A DNA stretch of 25,902 bases from an uncultured Clostridia bacterium (GCA_944389715.1 CALXNI010000029.1:1-25902), one strand, 5' to 3'. Positions 16,292 through 25,353 are shown, numbered from the stretch's first letter. Numbers and translations are program-made. The notes: generated by a model from the sequence alone, not told the origin.

Positions 16292-17300
16292 TGAAATAGT
16301 GAAATTAGTTGAACCAAAAAAATTAGAAATGAATTTTGAAGAATTAAATTTGCCTAAAAACCATATTCTTGTTAAACCTACATATATGTCAATCTGCGCT
16401 GCAGATCAAAGATATTATCAAGGGAAAAGAAAAAAAGAAGCTTTAGAAAAAAAACTTCCATTAACATTAATTCATGAATGCGTTGGAGAAGTCCTATATG
16501 ACCCTAAATGTGAATTTAGTGTAGGAGAAAAAGTAGTATTAATACCAAACACTCCATACGAGGAGGATAATATTATAAAGGAAAATTATAGGTTAAGTAC
16601 TAAATTTAGATCTAGCAGTTATGATGGATTTATGCAAACAATGATACATATGAGAAGAAATAGAATTATACCTATACAAAATATAAAACCAGAAATTGCT
16701 TCTATGTTAGAGCTTATGTCAGTTGCAGTTAATGGTATAGAAAATTTTATTGAAAAAGCACATGATAGACGAGATACTTTGGCAGTTTGGGGAGATGGAA
16801 GTGTAGGATATGTAACGGCGTTAATATTAAAATCATATTTCCCAAAGTCTAAGCTTATAGTGTTAGGAGTAAATAGAGATAAATTAGGATATTTTTCTTT
16901 TGCTGATGAAATAAAACTAGTAAATGAGGTAGATGAAGATTTTAAGGTTGACCATACATTTGAATGTGTTGGTGGAGCTGGAGCTGAATCGGCAATAGAC
17001 CAAATAATAGGTTGTATACAGCCACAAGGTTGCATAAATTTATTAGGAGTTTCAGAAGATCCACCACACATTAATACAAGAATGGTGTTAGAAAAAGGAT
17101 TAACATTGCTTGGCAATAGTAGAAGTGGATATTCAGATTTCAAGAAATCTGTAGAATTATTACAAAATTCACAGATTCAGGATTATATAGAAAATATTAT
17201 TTGTGACAGGATAGAAGTTAAAGGATTGGGAGATATTCATTCTGCTTTTGAAGCAGATCTAAATAATAATTTTAAAACTGTTATGAAATGGAATATATAA
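16284..17300 (+). CDS. tarJ: Ribulose-5-phosphate reductase (TarJ-like zinc alcohol dehydrogenase)
   Basis: A 338-residue medium-chain dehydrogenase that should reduce ribulose 5-phosphate to ribitol 5-phosphate for TarI. It has SICAADQRYYQGKR (catalytic zinc Cys near residue 38), then LIHECVGEVL, then a nucleotide-binding VWGDGSVGYVTALILK (about 169-184) and HTFECVGGAGAESAI. The family's structural-zinc cysteine cluster is not evident, as in other TarJ proteins. Translation is coupled to tarI by overlap. The TarI-TarJ pair is the hallmark of poly(ribitol phosphate) synthesis. Confidence 0.88.
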   Translation: MINEIVKLVEPKKLEMNFEELNLPKNHILVKPTYMSICAADQRYYQGKRKKEALEKKLPLTLIHECVGEVLYDPKCEFSVGEKVVLIPNTPYEEDNIIKENYRLSTKFRSSSYDGFMQTMIHMRRNRIIPIQNIKPEIASMLELMSVAVNGIENFIEKAHDRRDTLAVWGDGSVGYVTALILKSYFPKSKLIVLGVNRDKLGYFSFADEIKLVNEVDEDFKVDHTFECVGGAGAESAIDQIIGCIQPQGCINLLGVSEDPPHINTRMVLEKGLTLLGNSRSGYSDFKKSVELLQNSQIQDYIENIICDRIEVKGLGDIHSAFEADLNNNFKTVMKWNI

Positions 17301-17341
17301 AGCATAACTTAATAATAAAAGAATGAGAGGCCTAGGAACAA

Positions 17342-18658
17342 ATGGAAGAATTAAAAAATAGTATTGAAAATTTACAAAATGAAGTTGAAGAATTAAAAAA
17401 TAATATTGAAGATTTAAACTGTAATATTAATAATATGGTTAAAATTATAAAAAGTAAAAACAAAGAAAGTAAATTAAAAAGAATAGAAAAAACTTGGAAA
17501 AAAAATAGAAAAAAATTTAAGAGAACGCTTAATCAAATAATTTTAATTATTGCAAATAGGATAATGTGTATAATATTTAGACTAAAAGATAATAGAGTTT
17601 TATTTTTATCCGATGTAAGAGAAAATCTAGGAGGAAATTTAGAATATTTATATAATATTATACCAGATGACAAATATGTAAAGGTCGTATCAACAAAGGC
17701 AGATAGGAGAGAAAAAAGAAGCATAAAAGAAAAAATAAGATTAGCATATAATTTATCAATTTGTAAATATGTTTTGTTAGATGATTTTTCTAGAACCACA
17801 TCATATATTAAGGTTAGAAAGGGACAAGAATTAATACAATTATGGCATGGCCCAGGAGCTTTTAAAAAATTTGGACATTCTCGAAGCATAAAAAATGGAG
17901 GAAATTTAAAAATAATACATCCCGGATATAAAAAATATACAAAGGTAATTACAAGCAGTGAAGAAATTAGAAAGTGCTATGCGGAAGCTTTCGGTATAGA
18001 TATAAATAAAACAAAAGCTACTGGATTTCCAAGAACAGATATGTTTTTTGATGCCGAATATATAGAAAATAGAAAAGAACAAATTTATAAGAAATATCCA
18101 TTTTTAGCAAATAAAAAAATAATCTTATTTGCACCTACATATAGAGGTAGAAGAGTGATAGACGCAAATTATGATTTTGAGAAATTAGATATAGATAAAA
18201 TTTATAACGAGTTCAAAGAAGAATATATCTTTGTATTTAAATGGCACCCAGCATTATATAACAATATTGTGAGAGGAAAAAGAAGAGGATATAATTTATG
18301 TAAATACAACAACTTCTATTATGATTTGTCTAATGAAAGAGATATCAACGATTTATTGTTAATAACAGATATATTGATTACAGACTATTCATCAGTTATT
18401 TTTGACTATGCATTTATAAATAAACCAGTTATATATTTTGCGTACGATTTAGAAGAATATGAACAGGAGAGAGGCTTATATTTTGATTATAAAGAGTATG
18501 TATATGGAAAAATTGCTAAAAATGACGATGAATTAATAGAAGCAATTAAAACAAAAGATATGGAACCTGAAAAAAGGAAATTATTTATGGAGAAGTTTTT
18601 AGGAATGTGCGATGGACATTCTACTGAAAAAACTTATGAATGGATATTTAAGCAATAG
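17342..18658 (+). CDS. CDP-glycerol/ribitol phosphotransferase with N-terminal coiled coil
   Basis: A 438-residue TagB/TagF/TarL-type enzyme, a GT-B membrane-associated transferase that adds polyol phosphate from CDP-polyol to the lipid-linked linkage unit or chain. The first 40 residues are heptad-like (EELKNSIENLQNEVEELKNN), forming a coiled coil rarely emphasised in this family and possibly used for dimerisation or membrane docking. A basic stretch (KRIEKTWKKNRKKFKRTL) and a hydrophobic amphipathic segment follow. Catalytic motifs: ELIQLWHGPGAFKKFG, then ILFAPTYRGRR, then FKWHPAL, and ILITDYSSVIFDYAFINKPVIYF. It ends in TAG. The spacing to tarJ is 41 bases, with only a weak ribosome-binding site (AGGCCTAGGA). 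Confidence 0.9.
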   Translation: MEELKNSIENLQNEVEELKNNIEDLNCNINNMVKIIKSKNKESKLKRIEKTWKKNRKKFKRTLNQIILIIANRIMCIIFRLKDNRVLFLSDVRENLGGNLEYLYNIIPDDKYVKVVSTKADRREKRSIKEKIRLAYNLSICKYVLLDDFSRTTSYIKVRKGQELIQLWHGPGAFKKFGHSRSIKNGGNLKIIHPGYKKYTKVITSSEEIRKCYAEAFGIDINKTKATGFPRTDMFFDAEYIENRKEQIYKKYPFLANKKIILFAPTYRGRRVIDANYDFEKLDIDKIYNEFKEEYIFVFKWHPALYNNIVRGKRRGYNLCKYNNFYYDLSNERDINDLLLITDILITDYSSVIFDYAFINKPVIYFAYDLEEYEQERGLYFDYKEYVYGKIAKNDDELIEAIKTKDMEPEKRKLFMEKFLGMCDGHSTEKTYEWIFKQ

Positions 18659-18691
18659 ACGTAATTAATATAAAGCAAGGAAATATATATT

Positions 18692-19870
18692 ATGAATGAC
18701 ATGAAATATATAATTATAAAAATTTGGAATTTAACAAATAGTTTTATATATATGTTATTGAAAATTTTAAAAGTTAGAAACAAAATAACTTTTATAAGTA
18801 GACAGACTAACAATGATAATTTAGATTTTAATTTAATTATAGATGAGTTAAAAAAACAAGATTCTGATGTAAAAACAGTAGTATTAAACAAAAAAATGGG
18901 TAAGACTCTAAAAGAAAAAATTGAATATGTATTTCATATGTATAAACAAATGTATCATATAGCTACATCAAAAGTAGTAATACTCGATGGATATTGCATA
19001 GCGATCAGCAATTTAAAACATAAAAAAGAATTAAAAGTAATTCAAATTTGGCATGCATTAGGAGCCCTTAAAAAATTTGGCTATTCTATATTAGATAAAG
19101 GAGAAGGAGCAGATAAAAAGATGGCTATATGTATGAATATGCATAAAAATTATACATACGTTTTAACTTCAAGTGAAGAGAGCAAGAAATATTTTAAAGA
19201 AGCGTTTAATGCTATAGATGAGCAAATAAAGATAATTCCATTACCAAGAGTGGATTTTCTAAAATCGGATTATTATAAAGAACAAACAACGAATAGATTT
19301 TATAGTTATTACCCAGATGTAATTAAGCAAAAACTAAAAATATTATATGTACCAACTTTTAGAAAAAATACAAAAAATGATTTTAAAAAACTAATTAATG
19401 CAGTTAATTATGAGAAATATGATTTAATAATAAAAACTCATGATGATACAGAGTTGATATACACTTCAAAAGATAAATTTTATTCAAAAGAAACTGAATT
19501 TACAGGAATGGAACTCTTACACATAGCTGATTATGTAATAACTGATTATTCAGCAATAGTATTTGAAGCTGCTGTAGCAAATAAGCCAATTTATTTTTAT
19601 AATTATGATTATAAGGAGTATATAAAAAATAGAGGGTTTTACATTGATTATTTAAATGAAATGCCTGGTATAATTGAAAATAATATAGAAAAATTAATGG
19701 GGGAAATAGAGAAAGATAATTTTGATTATAAAAAATTAAACGATTTTAAGGAGAAATATATTTATAATGGGTATAAAAACAATGTAAAAATTCTAGTGGA
19801 TTTAATAAGAAAAGAAACAGTAAATAAAGACGATTTTGTAAAAAGAGAATCACTTCATAAAGCTATTTAA
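18692..19870 (+). CDS. CDP-glycerol/ribitol phosphotransferase (second copy)
   Basis: A 392-residue member of the same family as its upstream neighbour, without the coiled coil. Motifs: KVIQIWHALGALKKFGYS, then LYVPTFRKN, then LIIKTHDD and YVITDYSAIVFEAAVANKPIYF. The WHALGA and THDD variants differ from WHGPGA and WHPA in the first copy, so the two probably have different jobs, for example primase versus polymerase. Both would use the CDP-polyol made by TarI. The start has a weak upstream AAGCAAGGAA site. Confidence 0.9.
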   Translation: MNDMKYIIIKIWNLTNSFIYMLLKILKVRNKITFISRQTNNDNLDFNLIIDELKKQDSDVKTVVLNKKMGKTLKEKIEYVFHMYKQMYHIATSKVVILDGYCIAISNLKHKKELKVIQIWHALGALKKFGYSILDKGEGADKKMAICMNMHKNYTYVLTSSEESKKYFKEAFNAIDEQIKIIPLPRVDFLKSDYYKEQTTNRFYSYYPDVIKQKLKILYVPTFRKNTKNDFKKLINAVNYEKYDLIIKTHDDTELIYTSKDKFYSKETEFTGMELLHIADYVITDYSAIVFEAAVANKPIYFYNYDYKEYIKNRGFYIDYLNEMPGIIENNIEKLMGEIEKDNFDYKKLNDFKEKYIYNGYKNNVKILVDLIRKETVNKDDFVKRESLHKAI

Positions 19871-19940
19871 GGTTAATAAAATGAAAATTATGTTGAAATA
19901 TTAGTCAGGATTAATTTCTAGAAAGAGGTAAGATCCTATA

Positions 19941-21062
19941 ATGGAAATATTAAAAGAATATAATTCTAGTGAAATAAAAGATAAAAACGGAAGAATTTAC
20001 TTTTTTGACAATTTAAAATTTGTATTAGTATTATTGGTAGTAATTGGACATTTAATGGAATTAATAATAAGCAAGAGTAATAATGCTAAAATTATATTTT
20101 TATTTATTTATTCTTTTCATATGCCAGTGTTTATATTTATATCAGGTTACTTTTCGAAAAAAGCCGTGGATAAGAGGGATAGAAGCAAAGTAGTAAAATT
20201 TTTTTTTCTATATTTATTATTAAGAGCGATAAGCTTTGTAATAGATAAGTTTATATATATGAAAAATGTAAATATTGACTTATTTAAGGTAAGCGGTATA
20301 GAATGGTATCTATTTGCTATGGGAGCATGGTATATGCTTTCAATGCTATTATCTAACTTTAACAAAACATATTTATTAATTTTTAGTATTTTTTTATCAT
20401 TAATTATTGGGTATGATAAGAATGTTGGGGATTTGTATTGCCTTTCTAGAATAATTACATTTTATCCATTCTTTCTTCTAGGAAGTATTATAAATGAAGA
20501 GAAAATATGCAAACTAACAAACAATAAAGCTATTAAAATCATTTCTATAGTATTATTATTTACTATAATATGTTTTTATATTATATTTATAAATGATATA
20601 TATTTTATAAGACCAATACTTACAGGCAGAAATTCATACTATAAACTAAATCAAGATATGGTAAACTATGGAGCTATACTTAGGAGTATCTGGTATGTTA
20701 ATAGCATAATAATTGGAATCGCCTTTATTAGTGTAATACTTAAAGGAAAAACATTTTTCAGCCAATTTGGTTCTAAAACTCTAGCTGTATATTTTTACCA
20801 TAAAATTATAATATTGTTATTAAAAAACGAAAATGTTATGCTAAGCGTACATCAAAACTTAATAATTGCATTGATCATAACATTTGTATTTTCATTAAAA
20901 TGGTTTTCCAAGCCATTTGATATGTTTAATAAATTAGATTTAAAAAGTAAATCATATAAACTCAAAATATCAGACAAAAGGATAAATATCATTATTATTA
21001 TATCTATGATTATAAGTATTTTAATTTTGATTTTTTATTTTTTATTTAATAAAATTATATAA
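19941..21062 (+). CDS. Acyltransferase family 3 membrane protein
   Basis: A 373-residue protein with about ten membrane segments. The N-terminal motif is RIYFFDNLKFVLVLLVVIGHLMEL (His at the end of the first helix), followed by YSFHMPVFIFISGYFSKK. Both are typical of the acyltransferase-3 (OafA/YrhL-like, Pfam Acyl_transf_3) fold that moves acetyl or succinyl groups to sugars or polyols. Placed between the polymerases and the exporter, it probably acylates the teichoic acid or its sugars; that is inference. It ends in hydrophobic ISMIISILILIFYFLF. AGAAAGAGGT lies upstream of the ATG. Confidence 0.85.
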   Translation: MEILKEYNSSEIKDKNGRIYFFDNLKFVLVLLVVIGHLMELIISKSNNAKIIFLFIYSFHMPVFIFISGYFSKKAVDKRDRSKVVKFFFLYLLLRAISFVIDKFIYMKNVNIDLFKVSGIEWYLFAMGAWYMLSMLLSNFNKTYLLIFSIFLSLIIGYDKNVGDLYCLSRIITFYPFFLLGSIINEEKICKLTNNKAIKIISIVLLFTIICFYIIFINDIYFIRPILTGRNSYYKLNQDMVNYGAILRSIWYVNSIIIGIAFISVILKGKTFFSQFGSKTLAVYFYHKIIILLLKNENVMLSVHQNLIIALIITFVFSLKWFSKPFDMFNKLDLKSKSYKLKISDKRINIIIIISMIISILILIFYFLFNKII

Positions 21063-21135
21063 GTACATAAAAATGTAATATTAAGAGAAATATTGGTATT
21101 TACAGCTGCTATTAATAGTAAAAGGAGAATAAATT

Positions 21136-21943
21136 TTGAAAGTATTAAAGGAAATAATAAGAGATCATATTGAATATAGAAAACAAATATTTAAACTTGC
21201 AAAATCAGATTTAGCAAAAACATATAGAGGATCAGCACTTCGGTTGGTCTTGGGCAATTATTAAACCTGTTGTTACAATATTTGTATATTGGTTTGCTTT
21301 TGAAATTGGACTAAGAGCAGGAAAACCAGTAAATGGATTTCCATTTTTCTTATGGCTTATTGCTGGATTAGTTCCTTGGTTTTATATGGGAGATATGATA
21401 ACAGGTGGGACAAACTGTATAAGAAGATATAGTTATTTAGTTACTAAAATGAAATTCCCTGTATCTACAATACCAACATTTGTTAGTTTATCTAATTTGA
21501 CAGTAAATTTAATATTATTATTGATAGTTATTATAATTTTTGCATTATTTGGATTTGCACCAGATATTTATATGTTGCAACTACCATTTTACATATTATT
21601 ATCATTTATATTTTTTACATTATGGGCCCTATTTTCTTCTTTTATAGGAGCAATTAGTAAAGACTTTGTAAATCTAGTAAAATCATTTATAACAGCAATT
21701 TTTTGGCTATCTGGAATTCTATGGAATGCAGAAACAGTAGCAATTCCATGGCTTAAAAAACTTTTGATGTTAAACCCAGTAACATTTTTAGTAAATGGAT
21801 TTAGAAATTGTTTTATAAATAAAATTTGGTTTTGGCAGCAGCCTAAAAGATTAATGTATTTTGCTATAATTACTTTTATCCTATTCTTATTAGCATTATG
21901 GTCATATAAAAAATTAAGGAAGGACATTGCAGATGTATTATAG
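21136..21943 (+). CDS. tagG: Teichoic-acid ABC exporter permease TagG-like, read through a +1 frameshift at CGG
   Basis: ABC-2 type permease that exports lipid-linked polymer. It starts with TTG at 21136 behind AAAGGAGAAT. The first 35 codons (KSDLAKTYRGSAL) end at in-phase CGG (21241-21243), after which the frame stops within six codons. Skipping the C gives SALGWSWAIIKPVVTIFVYW, the conserved ABC-2 N-terminus, and runs on through GFPFFLWLIAGLVPWFYMGD and VTFLVNGFRNCFIN to a TAG at 21943. The merged length is about 268 residues, normal for TagG, with six hydrophobic segments. The ATG at 21386 is an internal Met, not a start. It is followed after 20 bases by the ATPase gene. Confidence 0.88.
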
Positions 21944-21963
21944 TAAAATAGAGAGGTAAAAAA

Positions 21964-22695
21964 ATGAGTGAAAACGTAATAGAATTTAAAAATGTAACAA
22001 AAACATATAAATTATATAAAAATGATAAAAGAAGATTGCTTTCTATCTTTATTAAAAAAATACCATATAAAGAAAAAAAAGCAGTTAATAATATTTCTTT
22101 TGAAATAAATAGAGGTGAAGCTGTAGCAATTTTTGGTAAAAATGGTGCTGGAAAGTCTACAGTGCTTAAAATGATTACAGGTGTAACATTTCCGACTACA
22201 GGAGAAATAAAAGTAAAAGGAAGAGTAAGTGCACTTTTGGAACTTACTTCTGGTTTCGATTCTGAATTTACAGGTAGGGAAAATATATATTTAAAAGGAA
22301 GAATTCTAGGATTAAAAGAACATGAAATAAAGAAACTCGAACCTAAAATAGTAAAATTTGCAGAACTTGAGGAATACATAGACCAACCAGTAAGGACTTA
22401 TTCTAGTGGTATGAAAGCAAGACTTGGATTTTCAGTTAATGTTAATATAGAACCTGAAATATTAATAGTAGACGAAGCGCTAAGTGTAGGAGACGAAGAA
22501 TTTAGAAAAAAATGCACAAAAAAAATAAATGAAATTATAGAAAAAGACAATGTAACATTATTGTTCGTAACACACTCTACTAGTGTTGCAAAAGAATTTT
22601 GCAAACGTGGTATTGTAATGAAAAAAGGAAAAATAATTTGCGATAAAGAAATAGATGGAGCTATAGAAGAATATAATAAAACTATAAAGAAATAA
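21964..22695 (+). CDS. tagH: Teichoic-acid ABC exporter ATPase TagH-like
   Basis: A 243-residue ATP-binding subunit. Walker A GKNGAGKST (about 58-66), Q-loop region near LLELTSGFDSEFTGRENIYL, signature YSSGMKARLGFSV, Walker B ILIVDEALSVGDEEF and H-loop LLFVTHS. The GFDSEFTGRENIYLKG stretch is typical of polysaccharide/teichoic-acid exporters. It lacks the C-terminal extension seen in Bacillus TagH and the carbohydrate-binding domain of Wzt. Last gene of the plus-strand operon, followed by a terminator. Confidence 0.93.
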   Translation: MSENVIEFKNVTKTYKLYKNDKRRLLSIFIKKIPYKEKKAVNNISFEINRGEAVAIFGKNGAGKSTVLKMITGVTFPTTGEIKVKGRVSALLELTSGFDSEFTGRENIYLKGRILGLKEHEIKKLEPKIVKFAELEEYIDQPVRTYSSGMKARLGFSVNVNIEPEILIVDEALSVGDEEFRKKCTKKINEIIEKDNVTLLFVTHSTSVAKEFCKRGIVMKKGKIICDKEIDGAIEEYNKTIKK

Positions 22696-22713
22696 AAATT
22701 ATAAAATAAAATG

Positions 22714-22747
22714 AAAAATACACCTTTAAATTAAAAAGGTGTATTTT
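22714..22747 (+). terminator. Intrinsic terminator after tagH
   Basis: The stem AAAATACACCTTT pairs with AAAGGTGTATTTT around an A/T loop, ending in a T-run. It closes the teichoic-acid operon and separates it from murF. Confidence 0.85.
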
Positions 22748-22838
22748 AAAGTATAAAGCTATTTTCATTTATAAAAAAATGTTATAAAATAAGCAAGAAA
22801 GAAATAGTTATATATTAATCAAATATTAAAGGAGAATT

Positions 22839-24210
22839 ATGGAAAATAAAAAAATAGATGTAAACAAAATTTTAGAGATATGCAAAGGGAAATTAATATC
22901 AGGAGATAGAAATAAAGAAATAATATCGTATTCAAATGATACAAGAAAAATACAAAATGGAGATATGTATTTAGCAATAAAAGGTGATAGAGTAAATGGC
23001 AATGATTATATAGAAGTTGCATTTAAAAATGGAGCAATTGGATGTATTACAGATGAAGATTTAAATAAAAATATAATAGATAAATATAAAAATAAAATTA
23101 TTATAAAAGTAAAAGATACAATAAAAGCAATACAAGAAATAGCAAAATATAAAAGGAGCATGTATGATATTCCAGTAATTGCAGTAACAGGTAGTGTTCG
23201 GGAAAACAAGTACAAAAGATATAATAGCAAATGTTTTATCTCAAAAATTTAATGTATTAAAAACAGAAGGAAACTTAAATAATCATATTGGATTACCATT
23301 AACATTGTTAAAATTAAAAGACCACACAGCAGTAGTTGTAGAAATGGGAATGAACCATTTTGGAGAAATTAGTCTACTTACAAATATTGCAAAACCAACA
23401 GGATGTGTAATAACAAATATAGGGACTTCACACATAGGAAATCTTGGCTCTAGAGAAAATATATTAAAAGCAAAACTAGAAATATTAGAAGGACTAGATA
23501 AAAAAGGGTTTGTTTTAATAAATAATGATAATGATTTACTAAATAAATGGGCTAAAGATGAAAATAAATATAAAATATATACATATGGAATAGAAAATAG
23601 TAGCACATATACTGCTGATAATATACATCAATTAGAAGAAGCAAGCACTTTTAATATTAATAATGTAAAAATAAAAGTACCAATTGCAGGAGAGCATTTT
23701 ATATATAATGCAATTTGTGCTTTTGCAATAGGAGATTTATTAAAAATAGAAAAAAATAAAATAGTTAAAGGAATAAATGAATTTAAACTAACAGGCAAAA
23801 GAATGGATATAGAAATTATAAAAAATAATATAAAAGTAATTAATGATAGTTATAATGCAAGTTACGATTCTATGAAAGCAGCATTGCAAGTAGTAAATAA
23901 TACAGAAGCAAAAAGAAAAATAGCAGTATTAGGTGATATGTTAGAATTAGGAGAATATGCAGAAGAATTGCATGAAAAAGTTGGAGAAGAAGTTGTTAAA
24001 AATAATATAGATATATTAATTACTGTAGGTAATCTTGCAAAAAACATAGCTAAAAGAGCAGGTAAAATGGGACTTCAAGATATATATAGTGTAGAAGATA
24101 ATGCTGAAGCAATAAAAATATTAAAGCAAACAATAAAACATGGGGACTTAATATTATTAAAAGCTTCTAATGCAATGAATTTTGGCAAAATTCTAGACGA
24201 AATAAAATAA
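22839..24210 (+). CDS. murF: UDP-MurNAc-tripeptide--D-Ala-D-Ala ligase MurF, read through a +1 frameshift at CGG
   Basis: Adds D-Ala-D-Ala to the peptidoglycan precursor in the cytoplasm. ATG at 22839 with AAAGGAG. The N-terminal domain (SYSNDTRKIQNGDMYLAIKGDRVNG) binds the UDP substrate. Residues VIAVTGSV then meet in-phase CGG at 23199-23201 (codon 121). Skipping the C restores TGSVGKTSTKDIIANVL, the Walker A loop. The central domain follows (EMGMNHFGEISLLTNIAKP, then TNIGTSHIGNLGS) and then the C-terminal domain (INDSYNASYDSMKAAL, VLGDMLELG and LLKASNAMNFG). The merged length is about 456 residues, normal for MurF. Unshifted, the first frame would end at about 137 residues without an ATP site. 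MurF is normally essential and single-copy, so this frameshift must be either decoded or an artefact. ddl follows, the usual partner. Confidence 0.92.
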
Positions 24211-24233
24211 TAGGGGCAGAAATCTGCCATACG
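24211..24233 (+). repeat. Degenerate REP-like palindrome between murF and ddl
   Basis: TAGGGGCAGA paired with TCTGCC, then ATACG. It is directly attached to the murF stop codon and just upstream of the ddl ribosome-binding site (AGAGGAGG). Confidence 0.7.
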
Positions 24234-24252
24234 AAATAAGAGGAGGTATATA

Positions 24253-25305
24253 ATGAGCAGAATTAAGGTAGGAGTTATATTTGGAGGAATGTCAACAGAG
24301 CATGATGTTTCAATTGTTTCTGGAACATCAATTGCAAAAAAAATAGATAAAAATAAATATGATGTTTTACCTATATACATAGATAAGAATGGAATTTGGT
24401 ATGAAGGGTTAGATATTTCTAAAAAATATGAAGTAGGAGATAAAATAGAAAACTTAAAAAAAATTGATAATTTAATAGAATATCTTAAAAAATTAGATGT
24501 AATATTTCCGGTTTTGCATGGCTTATATGGAGAAGATGGCACAATACAAGGACTGTTTGAACTATTAAAAATACCGTATGTAGGTTGCAGAGTATTAGGG
24601 TCAAGTATAGCAATGGATAAAGTATATACTAAAATAATTTTTGATAAAGCAAATATTAAGCAGGCAAAATACGAATATATTAGAAAATATAAAGATGAAT
24701 ATATATATGTAGACAAAGAGTTTAACGAAAAAAGATATAAATTAAATGATATATGCAAAATAATAGAAAATAATTTAACATATCCAATATTTATAAAACC
24801 ATCTAATTCTGGTTCATCAGTCGGCATAAATAAAGCAAATAATATAAGTGAATTAGAAAAATACATAGAGTATGCTTCTAATTATGATGCAAAAATATTA
24901 ATAGAAGAAAACATAGTTGGAAAAGAAATAGAATGTTCAGTTATTGGTAATGAAAACGTAGAAGCTTCATGTTTAGGAGAAATTACTCCTGCAGAAGATT
25001 TTTATACATTTGATGCTAAATATAAAAATGCCGAATCAAAGCTTACTATACCTGCAAAAATTAATAATGAATTAACTAATAAAGTAAGATATATAGCGTT
25101 AAAAGCATTTAAAGCAATAGATGGAAAAGGTCTTGCAAGAGTAGACTTTTTTGTAAATGAAAAAACAGAAGAAATATATATAAATGAAATAAATACTATG
25201 CCAGGATTTACAGAAATAAGCATGTATCCAAAACTATGGGAACAAGTGGGATTAGAATATTCTAATTTATTAGATAAATTAATTCAATTAGCATTAGAAA
25301 AATAG
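24253..25305 (+). CDS. ddl: D-alanine--D-alanine ligase
   Basis: A 350-residue ATP-grasp enzyme making D-Ala-D-Ala for MurF. Motifs: VGVIFGGMSTEHDVSIVSG (residues 6-24), then HGLYGEDGTIQGLFELLKIPYVG (about 89-111), then FIKPSNSGSSVGINKA, then AKY in the omega loop (about 255-257, the residues linked to D-Ala rather than D-lactate specificity), and ARVDFF and INEINTMPGFTEISMYPKLWE. Strong AGAGGAGG ribosome-binding site. It ends in TAG, which supports TAG as a working stop codon in this organism. It contains no in-phase CGG. Confidence 0.95.
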   Translation: MSRIKVGVIFGGMSTEHDVSIVSGTSIAKKIDKNKYDVLPIYIDKNGIWYEGLDISKKYEVGDKIENLKKIDNLIEYLKKLDVIFPVLHGLYGEDGTIQGLFELLKIPYVGCRVLGSSIAMDKVYTKIIFDKANIKQAKYEYIRKYKDEYIYVDKEFNEKRYKLNDICKIIENNLTYPIFIKPSNSGSSVGINKANNISELEKYIEYASNYDAKILIEENIVGKEIECSVIGNENVEASCLGEITPAEDFYTFDAKYKNAESKLTIPAKINNELTNKVRYIALKAFKAIDGKGLARVDFFVNEKTEEIYINEINTMPGFTEISMYPKLWEQVGLEYSNLLDKLIQLALEK

Positions 25306-25353
25306 AGGAGAACGGCCTAATATTTACTGTTCTAGAAAAATAATTGCAAAAAT

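Noticed and set aside
24075..24866. A 263-residue minus-strand open frame over murF and ddl.
   Set aside because: It is a shadow of two well-identified genes, caused by low GC content and few stop codons in that frame.
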